Source of the DNA: Reticulitermes lucifugus
Taxonomy: Eukaryota > Arthropoda > Insecta > Blattodea > Rhinotermitidae
Direction of reading: 5' to 3'
DNA: 64,000 nt
Assembly: GCA_026260175.1 (NCBI GenBank)
Contig: JAKCWW010000448.1
Coordinates: 27,674-91,673 of the forward strand
In this document: piece after piece, positions 1 through 11,382 of the stretch
Position numbering within the stretch: position 1 is the stretch's first letter
How the letters are laid out: each line of letters starts with the position of its first letter
The notes under the pieces: model-generated
What the model was told of the DNA's origin: nothing
The model's database searches: none
Seen by the model: the letters and a program-made list of their open reading frames with translations, nothing else
Position numbers and translations under genes: made by a program

Positions 1-118
1 CCGGTGCGTAGGGCTGACAACCTTACCACCTTCATGTGCCGATTGTCTAGAAATCTGGCAGCCCTAAGGGCCTGTCCAGGCCTATAATGGGATTGCTTTA
101 CCTTTTACTTCGCTTTCC
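1..118 (+). repeat. S4 SINE, 3' part, cut by the window edge
   Basis: It matches the 3' part of the fuller copy at 21935-22225: GGTGCGTAGGGCTGACAACC, TTCATGTGCCG and CCAGGCCT are shared in the same order. Confidence 0.85.
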
Positions 119-554
119 ATATCGAGGTTCTGAAGAGTTTGAGGAGTTCCATTCGGTGTAAAAGGCCGAGAAAATGGTGACACAATTGGATCCTGCACCA
201 TGCAGTGCACTTTATTGCACCTCCATCGCAGTGCATTAGCACCAAATTCCAACTACCCACCATCCACCGTATTCTCCATATCTCGCTCCATTCAACGTAT
301 GGCTCTTCCTGAGACTCAAGATTGGACTCAAAGTTCCTAGTTTTGTCTGTAGAAGAAATTCAACGCAACACGACAGCAGGTCTGGCAGCCGTACCGAAAA
401 AGGACTTCAGAGGTGCTTCCAGCAATGGCAGTACTGCTGTAGCAAGTTTGTAGGCCTGTATGCCGAAGGGCAGCACTTCAAGGGTGGCAAATAAATTATG
501 CCTGAGTTCCGGCACCTCTGTAATCCTCCGACATATGTACCAACTGCTTCTGCA

Positions 555-720
555 TTAAACCCCTTTGCTTGTTGCCGACGCAGTGTATTTATGTGTTTCG
601 TTTGATTCATAGAATAAATAGCCATTAATTCCCTGAACAGCTTTAACCAGTTAGTCTTTATAATTAGGATATTCTGTGTTTTCTGTGAGGTAGGCACTGA
701 ATTTGTATTACTGAATTTGA
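555..720 (+). repeat. F repeat
   Basis: TTATGTGTTTCGTTTGATTC and AATAAATAGCCATTAATTCC are followed by TTTCTGTGAGGTAGGCACTG. The F family consensus, from all copies here, is TGTGTTTCGTATGATTCTCA then AATAAACAGCGATTATTTCC, then a TGGTCTTTATAATGGAGG block. Confidence 0.82.
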
Positions 721-1119
721 GGCTTCAGAAGGCTAATTGATTGGATTACTGCAGTAGCTGCGGAAATATTGTCGTTTAAAATCTGTTGATTTGAATGCAT
801 GGGCCATATACCTATATTTCTTCACGAAGATATTTGTGTAATATTTGAACACGAGATACTTCCTCAAAGGCAGTGCATCGAGCGGTCTTCCTGCGTTCCG
901 TGCGGAGCGTTGGGATTTGTTTCGTAAGGTATAGAAACTGTTGAGCTGCATATAAGCTTTGAAGTCTGTGCGATTTGTTTAGAAGGAAGTAGGGTCTAGT
1001 GATTAGCTGACTTGTCTCTAAACACGACCTTATGATCTTTCAACTGTACCCAAACTGTCATTCACTTCTCTAGTCTGAGGAACACAGCAATCTTATCATT
1101 GCTGGTGATTGCGTACGCA

Positions 1120-1437
1120 AGGGGGCAGTCCATGTCTTCTTTGGCAGTAAACACACCTAGTCCCACGGCCAGAGTGGCACACATTTTGGTCGGAAATCTG
1201 ACAGGAGGGAACAACTCGGGAGACCTAGTCGTAAATGGGAGTATAATGTCAGAATTAATCTATAGAAATGGATTTGAGGATGTGAACTGTATCCAGTTGT
1301 TTTAGGATAGGTTGCTGTAGCGGTTTTTTTTGTGAACGCGGTAATGAACTTACCAGTTACATGAAAAGCAGGGATTTATGTTTCTACAATTAAGCGACTG
1401 TCAGTTTCTCAAGAAGGACTGTACTCCAGGAAGTTAC

Positions 1438-1440
<3 letters not shown>
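1120..1440 (+). mobile_element. LINE-1a 3' end remnant
   Basis: A worn frame reads ARVAHILVGNLTGGNN and later NGFEDVNCIQL, matching the C-terminus seen in other copies (YRVLVGKPEGKRPLGRP, GVDWIHLAQD in the recalled family). The 3' part CAGTTTCTCAAGAAGGACTG precedes a (TA)n(TG)n tail. Confidence 0.72.
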
Positions 1441-1473
<33 letters not shown>

Positions 1474-1490
1474 AACTTCCTGGAGTACAG
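1419..1490. repeat. 20-bp perfect inverted repeat around (TA)n(TG)n
   Basis: CTGTACTCCAGGAAGTTACA (1419-1438) and its exact reverse complement (1471-1490) flank 32 bp of TA then TG repeats. The left arm is the 3' end of the LINE at 1120-1440. Confidence 0.95.
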
Positions 1491-1519
1491 CAGTTTTATA
1501 TATATAATACTGCCTGTTG

Positions 1520-1730
1520 GACAGCGAACATCGTGTGAGTAGCATTCCTGCTGCGTATTCGGGGGTCCCTGGTTCAAATCCCCGCCCACAGACCGGCTAG
1601 TGTGCCTAAGGTTTGCTGTGACTTTCCACAGTCTTTGGAAGCAAGTGCGGGGATACTGACTGACATTAGGCCACGGGCACTTCCTTCTTCAGCTTTTCCA
1701 GTCCATTATTCATTAATTTCTTCGAGATCA
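1520..1730 (+). repeat. S5 SINE
   Basis: tRNA-like head with CCTGGTTCAAATCCCCG (B-box), then GTTTGCTGTGACTTTCCACA, GGGGATACTGACTGACATTA and GGCCACGGGC. The order matches 20525-20750. Confidence 0.75.
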
Positions 1731-1869
1731 TCCTGTTGTGTTTATAGAACGCTCAGTAATAAACCTTTAATATTCCGTCCAACACAACTGTTTGTTTTTC
1801 TTTAAGAACAGCTACATGTTTCGGTCTTAACAGACTATCATCAGGTTTCCAATACATTGTTTTAAAAAA

Positions 1870-2730
1870 GGTAAAATGCAATACATATGGATTCACCATG
1901 TATAGTTTTTACTGTGTGGCATTCGATAAGTTACAATCTTGATCATTCAGTAGATGGCAGTGTGTAAATCCTTTTGGTAAGTCTTAATAAGATGCATATT
2001 ATTGGCGTTAAAATATTTAAAAAGTGTGATAAAATTACTGTTAGGTGATATTTGTAGAAAACTGGAGTCCAGGCGTCGGTTACATATTTTATATAGATCT
2101 GATGGTTATTTATTGTATATGTTACTCCGAAAGTATAGAGATTCAGCATGACTTATTAAAGGTTTATTACTGAGCATTATTCATTAATCATCACACCATA
2201 CGCATAGCTTTTTTACATTTCAAACCATTTAGTACATGCATTAACTACCATGCTGTGAGTTAAATAGGCACAGGGACAACTTCACCTTTTTACCAGTCAG
2301 TGCTGTCACACCTGATGATATGACGAAGTGACGTCATGATGACATGCAGTTCTGTCTTCTGTCTTGTTACATTGCTCCGTGAAATGTTACGTCATGCGAG
2401 AAATGCGGTTTACTGTACCACTAGAGCCGTAATGGCTTGATTGCCAGACCTGGAACTTCATTGGTCCTTACTATATAGGAGCTTTCGGACGAACGTCAGT
2501 GATATTCGCATGACTTAGTGTTCAGAACGCGTGAGCATGTGTGTGTAGCAAGGGGGCGGGTGTACGTTAACATATTAGCATGCCAGGATACCAGATTCAC
2601 TCAGGTAAATGCACACGGATGTAAGCTTTGAAAGATGAATTGCGGCGGATGGGGTTTTAGCTCATCCCACCCGTCGTATTGCGGCCTGCCTGTTCTGTTA
2701 CTTTATATCGGGTGTTCTAACAGTAGTGCA
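1870..2730. other. No recognised feature
   Basis: AT-rich intronic sequence. CCTGATGATATGACG near 2320 resembles part of an H motif but lacks the GAAAC half. No coding signal. Confidence 0.5.
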
Positions 2731-2734
2731 GTTA

Positions 2735-2850
2735 TCTGACGTGACGCCGAGTAGTTTGGTAGACAAGAGAGTGACACCATGTTCCCCCGAAATGTTGGTA
2801 ACTATCTACCAAACTAACGCGACGTCACCCAGAAGGCTGTTGTTTTAAGG
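2735..2850. repeat. E-family hairpin
   Basis: GACGTGACGCCGAGTAGTTT and GGTAGA are mirrored by TCTACCAAACTAACGCGACG and TCACCCAGAAGG. The centre has CCCCCGAAATGTTGG, like part of an H motif. Confidence 0.82.
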
Positions 2851-3654
2851 GTGGGCTGTAAGCCGTGTCTTTGTGTTGCTAATTTTGTCAAAGTTAGATG
2901 CATTTCCCTAATGAGCCGCAAGGTGTGTCGATATGAAATTTGGCACGCATGTAGTTAGGGTTATCAGATTATCCTGATTATTCTTGCAGTGATTTGTTTG
3001 TAAACATGCATTTAGTAATCATTTTTTTCTAAACGCCCATTTACGGTTTACACCCTCCCCGCATTATACGTTTCTTATCTCAGTGAATACATTTAGAAAG
3101 TTGGTATTATTCAGAATTATAAATGTTACGTCCTCAGAACATAGTTTGTATTCATTAAGATAAATCACTTTTACAGTAAGCGAAAATTAAATTATGTTTT
3201 CGATCGTGCAAAAATGCCTTTTCAGGGTTTAACAGCAGCTGAAACTGGGTAGTAAAGGACGAGAGTTCTGACTTCCTGTCCTTAGAATCTTGTATACGTA
3301 ATCAGTGTAACAGGAACACGGGTCTCATACCGCGCATTCCTGTAAGTCGCTTTGTGGACTGAGTTTAATCATTTATCTACCTCGTACTTTATGTAGAAGG
3401 CTGTTTTATGTTCTTTAAACGAAGTTAGTTCATTGAAACATGAACCTGTAAGAGTTACTTTACTTCTCAGGGATGTAGCTTGAAGGTTTGAATCTGCTTC
3501 TAGAAGAAAGTTTTGAAATTTCGTTTTCAGAGTAAGAGAGGCGTGCTTCATTTGTGGTTGCTGTAGTTTCAACTGAAGCGCAGCATTATTGCACACGTAA
3601 TTAAAACATATCCATTTTGAAATAATCCTTGAAGAGTGGATACTATTTGTACCA

Positions 3655-3815
3655 TCTCCTTAAACACTGAAAAGTCTACACTTTTCCTGACAGTGTATTA
3701 TGTGTTTTTTTATGATTCTCACAATAAACGGCGATTTTTCCTAAACCTGATTAACTGGTTTGTTTTTGTAATGCAGGCACAGAGTATTAACTGTGAGCCA
3801 GGAATTCGCCTTTCG
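3655..3815 (+). repeat. F repeat
   Basis: TTATGATTCTCACAATAAAC and GGCGATTTTTCC, then ATTAACTGGTTTGTTTTTGT. It is missing the final block. Confidence 0.82.
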
Positions 3816-4058
3816 TCCCGTATGCGAAACTACGCTCATGAGATTGCCTTGTCATCTTCCGTCTGTCTCCCCACTTTAGCTTTTGAGCTGTTCGGTAGAT
3901 TTTCACCCAACCTGGCATGAACGTTAAGCTACTGGAAGCCACTAAAGTATAATACTTTCTTATTTAACAACATAGCGAACGCACGGACTTACGAACTAGG
4001 AGCGACACGACCTTCGCTTAATTTGAGATCGCACAATTTTTTATGGTAATAGATACCG

Positions 4059-4315
4059 GAGCCAACCCGGTGGCCGTGCGGTTTAAGTTGTAGGTCTCAA
4101 GCTGCTTTATTGCTGGGATTGCGGGTTCAAATCCCACTGAGGGCATGAATGTTCGTCTCTTTTGTTTGTTTTGTGTTGTGTAGGTGGCAGCCTCTGCGAC
4201 GAGCTGATCACTCGTTCAGGGGAGTCCTACTGGGTGTGTGTGTCTAATTATGAGTGATCTAGAAACCTCAACAATGGGGCGGCCTAGGTCCGATTTGGGC
4301 TGTTGCGCCAAAAAA
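4059..4315 (+). repeat. S2 SINE with target-site duplication
   Basis: The tRNA-like head is CGGTGGCCGTGCGGTTTAAG with B-box GGTTCAAATCC. The body includes GGGGAGTCCTACTGGGTGTG, and it ends in an A-run. Flanks are AATAGATACCG (4048-4058) and AATAGATATCG (4316-4326), 10 of 11 identical. Confidence 0.9.
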
Positions 4316-4724
4316 AATAGATATCGAAACAGTATGCAATTTTTGTTAAGATATTAAACAGACATAGACACTGAACTTACTCCATTTTCACATCCTCTGT
4401 TAAAACACAACGTTTCAAAAGGAAGCTGGCTCTGCATCCGTCATCAGATTAAGAACAAGCGTATGAATATGAAACCTGTCGTACTGGATCCAGAAAATGG
4501 AATTTGTGCTTGTCTCTGGACCGGGGAACTTTTGGCTAAATGTTGTTTAGATTACCTTCTTTCTCCAAAAGGTTAAACACAGATTAGTTTCGGATAGTAA
4601 ACTTTCCGTTATATGTATGAAGATCTATTTTGTATAATACCCTTGTTATGAGTGAGAGATTGAGTCACACCCAGGTTGCCATGGCAATCATTGGTGCCGG
4701 GTTTTGTGTTCTCTGTCAGGGTCG

Positions 4725-5345
4725 CTCTGAGGCCGAACAAACAGTTTAGCATCGTAAGTATAATACAGCATAGCACAACCAGATGGCAGCACTCCAATGA
4801 AAGAGGCCGAATAAACACTATGTATAATTGCGACACATTTTGTTCTCTGTGATGTACGAATTGAGGCTGAAGAAACAGAGGAGCACCGAGCTTCTTATAC
4901 AACACAGCATAACTAGATTGCAACACTCCGCTTAGGATGCTCTACGAATAATTCAGTGACCGATGAAAGAGGCTGTGGGTTAACACATTAATATTATGCC
5001 CCAAGGAAAGGTTGAGCATTTACCATATATTACGTGCTTATTATGATTGAGTGTATGAATGAAACCCGAGTCTTAGTAATTTATAGTAATCGGCTGTAAT
5101 CCGTCCGGGTCAATAATGTCGATAGTAATCGATAACAGTTGATAATAATCGACGATTGCCATGGTTACGATAGAGGCTAAAAGACACAGTTTTCTCCGTG
5201 ACGTACACGCTGAGGCCGAAGAAACAGTTGGGCACCGACCGTGTTAGCTGTGAGGTAAGAGCCGAAGCTGAAGAAACAGTTGAGCATCATGTGTACAGTG
5301 CAGCATAGCACAGCCATATGGGAGCACTCCGACTGATGAAGTTAA
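4725..5345. repeat. Irregular local repeat array
   Basis: GGCCGAACAAACAGT (4731), GGCTGAAGAAACAG (4865), GGCCGAAGAAACAGT (5214) and AGCTGAAGAAACAGT (5266) recur. So does ACAGCATAGCACA with GCAGCACTCC after it (about 4762, 4903 and 5303). Spacing is uneven, so it is a decayed or rearranged tandem family. Confidence 0.7.
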
Positions 5346-5619
5346 TGCCTGGCTTGATCTAAGAATAAACGGCTAATGAAAGAGGTTATGGAGAAGCGCG
5401 TGAACGTTATGTTAGCCCGTCATAAGACAGGTATGTGGCCAGTAAGTATAAACTTTCACTAAACTAAATTAATTTTCATGAAGGATAAAGCACTTCTGGC
5501 AAGTGTACCACAGCCGTTGCAACAGAGTACGTTAATTAACTGCACGGGGTAGTGTCCTTCAGACGATGAGAGTGTTTCACGTGGTCAATAAATTCTCCGC
5601 CATTTGTGGAACGCAGTGG

Positions 5620-6260
5620 ATCATTGCATTGTTCATAAAGTACTTCTTTGGACCTTAACCTTGGATAGATTAATCCAGTCAATTCCTGACACCTTAATCT
5701 GTTTAATATTTTTTCCATGGCCAAACACCCCCTAGTGAGCCAGGGCCTCCTCATTATCGAGGTTTCACGATCACACTAAGTAGACACCACACTCGGTAGG
5801 ACTCCTCTGGACGAGTGATCAGCCCGACGCAGAGACCTCTACCTGACAACACACAACACTCCACAAGACAGACATCCATGCCCCCGGCCGGATTTGAACC
5901 CACAATCCCAGCAAGCGAAAGGCCGCAGACCCACGCCTTAGACCGCGCGGCCACTGGAATCGGCAGTCTGTTTAATATCTACTTATTTTAAAATGTTGCT
6001 GCCATCTACACCTCGGTCTTGCAAGCGTTCTCGTCACTTCCCTGACTAAATTGTATGTACTAGGTACGTAGAATTTCTCATTTCCCTTTCGCGTGCTACA
6101 TGCCTTGTGCTCATCCTACCTCGATTTTATCACTGTAATGTTTGTTGGAGACTGCAAATTATAAGCTCTGAATTGTGCAACTTTTTCATCCTCCTGTTGC
6201 TTCCTTTCTTTAGGTCGAGATATTCTCCTCAGCAGTCTGTTCTCGTAAAATTATGACCGT
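5620..6260 (-). mobile_element. LINE-1a 3' end, split by an S2 SINE
   Basis: Minus-strand frames give ENRLLRRISRPKERK near 6240, ITVIKSR and DEHKACSTRKGNEKFYV, and GIDWINLSK-like sequence across the SINE. This is the terminal part of a LINE reverse-transcriptase ORF. The S2 insertion at 5710-5966 interrupts it. Confidence 0.78.
5710..5966 (-). repeat. S2 SINE inserted into a LINE, 12-bp perfect TSD
   Basis: On the minus strand the head reads AGTGGCCGCGCGGTCTAAGG, with B-box GGTTCAAATCC and an A-rich tail at the low-coordinate end. TCTGTTTAATAT flanks it exactly at 5698-5709 and 5967-5978. The LINE reading continues on both sides. Confidence 0.94.
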
Positions 6261-6519
6261 TGTGTTTTTGTATGTTAGATGGGAGGACAAAAGATTCTTA
6301 ACTGAACAGTATTTAACCTTCCGTAAATTTAATATAATTCCACAAGAATAAGGACACGAATTAATGTGACTTGAAGTTCGAAATTCTGTCATACGACGGA
6401 CGAGAATAACGGAAACACTTTGGGACGAAAATCCCCAGTTTCAACTTCAATAACACCAGAATTCGCAATTGGGTATGATTCTGAGACATTTACTTACAAC
6501 TGGAATCCTTAGAATCGTC

Positions 6520-6760
6520 TGTAAGATGCATCTTAATATTTTCCACCAGTTTTCTTCTCAGTCTTCCAGTTGGACGTTTTGTTTTCCCACCAAAACTCTA
6601 TATGCATTCTTCCTCTCCCTATTCTAGTCACATGCCTAGCCCATCATAGTCTGCTTAACAATAGTACGTTACTGCATAAATCACTAAGTTTTTCATAGTC
6701 TTAAAATTAGCATCATTACTGCATTCGAATCTTGTCTCCCAAAATTTGTTAGCAGTGGAC
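6520..6760 (-). mobile_element. LINE-1a fragment
   Basis: The minus strand encodes MRWARHVTRIG-like residues, then YRVLVGK in another frame and an NIKMHL-like end, with several frame changes. It lies head to head with the + strand copy at 6850. Confidence 0.72.
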
Positions 6761-6849
6761 TTGTGTTCGGGACATGAGTCAGTGGCAGTTCTGGGACAGT
6801 TTCTCTGACATTAAGACCGTTACCGTAAACGTCTTGTGTCCGAGATGCT

Positions 6850-7285
6850 TGACATCTCGTGTAAAGAGAAGACAGCTTCAGATTATCGGAGAACAGGGTG
6901 GTGAAGGGAATGTTAGACTATAGTGGGAGAAAGTAATAAGAGGTGAGAAAATTACATAATTGGGAAGTTCATAATGTGTATTCCTCGCCAGGTATAGTTA
7001 GGATGATGAAATTAAAGAGGACGAAATGGGCGGGGCATGTGGCCTGCATGAAAGGTCTGAAGCAATGCATAAACATGTTGGAAGACCTGAACTGAGGAGA
7101 CCACTTGGGTGACCTAAGCCGTAAATGCGAAAATTATATTAAGATAACATTGGTTGTTAGGGAAGTTGTGTGGGAGAGTGCTAACTGAATTGATGTGGCG
7201 CAAAGGAATACGCAGTGGCGGGCTTTTGTGAGCATGGCAGTGAACTTTCAGGTTTTATGAAAGTCGGGAAATGTATGTACCAGAA
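6850..7285 (+). mobile_element. LINE-1a 3' end
   Basis: One frame with two stops reads ENRVVKGMLDYSGRK, EVRKLHNWEVHNVYSSPGIV and then RMMKLKRTKWAGHVA. This is the best-preserved copy of this segment. Downstream the frame decays but TGGCGGGCTTTTGTGAGCAT (terminal RWRAFV-type region) is still visible. Confidence 0.85.
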
Positions 7286-7774
7286 AGTTAGTTTCAGCTT
7301 GTCAAGAAGCACTCTGCTGTATTAGACAGAAGAAGCGACTTGGAGTTCTGTAGGTCGTTTTTGAGTGCACATTTTATTGTACCTGAAATCTCTCTGACGC
7401 GTGTTATTTCCATCTTCGTTTGCAAAGGAAAGTAAAGCAATACTCGAGTAGCATGGATGTAGAGAAATCCAATTATTACATACTGTGTGTGACTTTATGT
7501 TGGTGCAGGCAGACACCTTGACACTACGTTTCGTTCATTATGAGGGCAATGCGCAGAGTTCAGATACCGGAAAGGTAACCCAGGCGCAGCTGAAGACGTC
7601 ATGTCAACACAGATAACACGAGACATCCACATTGTCGCTGGAACACCCCACCCCTTCCCATCTTCGCTTACATAAATTAACCTCTCAGAGGAAAAGTGAT
7701 ACATATAAGTCAGTGCATGTTATGCGTAACACCGTTATTTCGTGGTAGTTAAGAGCAGTTTTGTGTCCTTCTGA

Positions 7775-7985
7775 CCCTTAGAAGCGCAGTGTTGCTTATA
7801 TGGACCACCTGTTTGAACAGTTTTGCATTTTGTCCACTCAGTGTACCTATGTTTCGTGTGATTCTTAAAATAAACAGTGATTATTTTCCTAAACAGCGTC
7901 AATCGGTTGGTCTTTGTATTGGAGTAGCAGTGTATTTACTAATGAGATATAAACTGAACTTGTATTTAGGTCCGTTATTTATATA
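7775..7985 (+). repeat. F repeat
   Basis: CATTTTGTCCACTCAGTGTA, AATAAACAGTGATTATTTTC, CAATCGGTTGGTCTTTGTAT and ATATAAACTGAACTTGTATT cover nearly the full family length. Confidence 0.87.
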
Positions 7986-8009
7986 AACTTAGGTGTCAAA
8001 GTATCATGC

Positions 8010-8067
8010 CCATTTGGCATGTTTATGGTTAAAGCTAGCTGGTTCTAACCATAAACATGCCAACTGG
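8010..8067. repeat. Short hairpin, 22-bp arms
   Basis: Arms 8010-8031 and 8046-8067 (core TTGGCATGTTTATGGTTA) match at 21 of 22, with a 14-bp spacer. Element type not recognised. Confidence 0.88.
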
Positions 8068-8069
8068 AC

Positions 8070-9185
8070 AGTGAGGTAAAGTAGACCCTGTTCCTTTTAA
8101 GCCTGTTTGCATCCCGACGGAGCAGATGTTGAAATAGTTGCGTCCATGCTTCTATCTGTACGCGTATAACAACTGGAAACCGCTGGTCGAATCTTCTTGA
8201 AATTCGATGTGGGAGAATTCAACGAAAAAGGTGTAGAGCAATTTTAATCTTAGTTTGGATCGGACAGTTTTAACGATCACTTTGCGTGAAGAGCTACATT
8301 CGTTTCTGCGTGCGTGAGCTTTCGCATTACTACTTTCGCATGAGTGTTCTCGTGTGTGTCGTTTTCAAGCTGGATAGTAATGCTGTTGCTAGGTTATGCT
8401 AAAACGTTAAACTACTGCAGACCCTCGAATGAACGTACTAGTAGAAGGAGTGGGTGGTCCGATAATGCCGATTGTCCGGACTTCCGAATTATGTGTGTAT
8501 ATATACATATATATATAGCCTAAAAGTCGCCAAAACAGTAATATAATACTATATATATATATAACACTAATGCTTACACATAATACTGTACACAACTGCT
8601 CTGTTAGCACTATCACTTTATTTGGAAGCCATCGTTAATTGGAATTTAATAAATTTCCGATACATTTAATAAATCCACGAGACCCAGGTTATGAAAAGAG
8701 CAATACACTACCACCTCCACGCGAGTGTCAGCCAAGAATGAGCGCACGTCCGTTTCCGTCACCTAGCGGCCGCTTTGCTAATTAACAGTGAAGACCGCCA
8801 ATTTCACATATTCCCATTGCGGACGAAAATTTTGGAACCAACATATTTCGTTCGTTATTTCCGAAATCCGTACATAAGAGATCCGTTAATTCGAAGGTTT
8901 GCAATATGTGCACCAGATTTTTAGTCGAGCGAATGCGCTGTAATACACTGTGTAGTTATTTCCTAACCTGTTTCTGGTTTCAAAAAAGGGAGCGTCTGCC
9001 AGTTGCAGTTTCTAAGCTGTTTTTTGTTGTATGGCTAATACATTACAGTGCTAACAAAGGATTCAGGTTGGGTGGTTCTTACCACCTTAATATGAGAATC
9101 TTTTGTCTTTGTGTTGCTTATCTAAAAACGTAAACATTAAAGTGTAGAACACCGTAGGGTTTAATTTTAACTTTCTTTTGTATGG
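8070..9185. other. No recognised feature apart from microsatellites
   Basis: Only short open frames and simple repeats were seen. A GCGGCCGC site at 8767 is the only GC-rich spot. Confidence 0.5.
8500..8565. repeat. AT-rich microsatellites
   Basis: Two TA/CATA tracts (8501-8517 and 8551-8563) are separated by 30 bp. Confidence 0.9.
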
Positions 9186-9189
9186 GTGA

Positions 9190-9330
9190 TGGCCGCGAAC
9201 AGAGTGCTGAAGAAAGCATTTGCACCTAAGGTGGAGTGACAAAAGGACGAAGAAAACTGTATAATGATGAACTTCAGGATTTGTACTTTTCACGAAGTAT
9301 TATTAGTGTTATGATGTCACAGACATCATG
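9190..9330 (+). mobile_element. LINE-1a scrap
   Basis: It reads NRVLKKAFAPKVE, then after one frame change TKGRRKLYNDELQDLYFSRS. Same segment as 6890-7000. Confidence 0.78.
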
Positions 9331-9432
9331 TGGAATAAGCTTATATGGGACATGTGTCGTAACCATGGACACGAAATATGACCCATTCACTCACTCAATC
9401 ACAAGGGTATTATATATAGGGAAGTGTTGCTG

Positions 9433-10314
9433 TTAAATAACGAAACTGCGCGCGCAGCTCCTGACGACCGTTGATAGCCAAACTGAATACATATTAGTTA
9501 CCGCTGAACCCTCTTCCACTCGCCTGTCAAACCACGCTCCGTTACATTGACATAGTGTCGGGTAATAAAATGTTTTATAAACGATATTTTTAATTTGCCT
9601 TGAACATGATAAAAATTGAGAAACTAGCAAAAATCTTCTATCTGCCATCGAACTCTTCTGGTTGTTACGGGAGGTGTATGGAGAAGTCACTCTATCAATA
9701 TCTGCTTTGTTTTAACGTCTCACAAGATTTGACACTATCACAAGATGTTTCAAGAAGGAAGAGGGGTTGTAGAAGACTTCGAACGACTTGGCCGTCCCGT
9801 AACGGTGAAAACCGGTGAAAATATGGGAAAGGTGAGGACCTGTGTGAGAACAGATCGTCGTTTAGGCATCAGAATTATAACAGATGGTTGAGTATGAACA
9901 AAGAATTGACGATACGAAGTGAACAACAAATTTTTACTTGAAAATTTGTGCGAAAATAGTCCCAAAATCTTTGTTATGATCAAAATTTTGTGCACTTTGT
10001 AGCGGAAAAACAAATGCTGTCAAGCGAACGCGCTTCATTCTCACTAGGTCGTGACCCTTGCGACGTTTTGTCACAAAAATTGAAAATTTCGCGCAAAGGA
10101 ATCCATTTCCTGTCAGTTGAAGACATCCCTAATGAAACGGCTGGGTTATCTAAAGTAGGCCAACTGTGAAAAAATACTTCAGGGAGTGTTTGGAAGTCTG
10201 GAAGGCGCTATGGAGCGGCTTATGGCTTCCGATGGAAATTCTTTTGAAGAGGGTACAATAATTTTTATTGCTTTATTTTATTAATTATTTTTTGAAAACT
10301 GTCTCGTTATTTAA
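9433..10314 (+). mobile_element. Mariner element, internally deleted
   Basis: Inverted ends TTAAATAACGAAAC and, on the right, GTCTCGTTATTTAA bound it. Inside, EGRGVVEDFERLGRPVTVKT and KVRTCVRTDRRLGIRIITDG match the N-terminal helix-turn-helix of mariner transposases. LSVEDIPNETAGLSK and a CLEVWKALW-type end match the C-terminus. The catalytic middle is gone. Confidence 0.82.
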
Positions 10315-11322
10315 TAGCCCCACCTCATAGATAGGCCTATTACATATGAATTATGGCGAAATATGAAAAGTAATTACCCCTTTGGAAGCACTGGAAGTGA
10401 TGGAAAGGTTGCGTTAAAATGAATGTCTTGTAGTGTTGCAGAATATCCTCGTGTTCTATTCTTACAAAAAAACCAACTAAAATGCACTTTTCTTGGGAGA
10501 CGCCCCAAACGTCTTTAATAAAGTCCTACATGTTTCGGCTCAGCTGGGCCATTATTAAGGAGTCACACAAAATTCATTGGGAAGCATGAAAGATGCAACA
10601 TGGTATGCAACAAAAAATTGTCCGAACTGCAGATGTGAAAGCGATATGAAATTCGAGTTGTATATTCAAGTTTTAAGAACTGTTAAGTTTTGCAAAATTT
10701 TAGATTATAAAAATCGTCATTACTCATGCCAGTATTCAATAAAACATATTTAGTCGATGTTTTAGAGCAGTGAACCTTCGGATTCCATAAAGAGCAGAAA
10801 ATTTCTTGACCAACTGTGCAGTTGTTAGCTTCACAATAAGGACTGTGCTCCATGGAGTTAGTTAAGTGACTTAATAAGGCTTCCCTGAGCTACTTAAACA
10901 CTGTGCATACAAGTTTTCATATTCTGCTTGATTCGGCAGTTCAAATTCCGTTACAAATCTTGTGTTTGTCTGGAGATACGGTGTTTTCCCACTGTGTGTG
11001 TATACGACGTATCGTCTAAGAGCGCTTCACTTCACTCGTCACCGACGACAAATCGAGTTTCTGCTCCTCAGAACATATATCCTGCAAGTTAATATTTTGC
11101 TACTTGTGATGTATGCTGTGCACACCTCACAATCTGCCTTCCAGAAACAGGACTGCAGTGTTGCTTAAGAAGTTTGTACTGTCTCAGGTGGTTAAGAACT
11201 GTTCCGCTTATATGGCACTCTAAGGTTCCTTACCTTTTTTCTAGTATCCACTGTGAGCGACCATCAGCTTTTCAATAATAATTCTATTCCATCTATTTTG
11301 TCCTGCAATAGACCTATTCGCC

Positions 11323-11382
11323 GATCCCAGTGGCCGCGCGATCTAAGGCGTGGGTCTACGGCCGCTCGCTTGCTGGGATTGT
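11323..11382 (+). repeat. S2 SINE head running into an assembly gap
   Basis: CCGATCCCAGTGGCCGCGCG and TCTAAGGCGTGGGTCTACGG match the S2 head. Sequence stops at the N run before the B-box. Confidence 0.88.
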
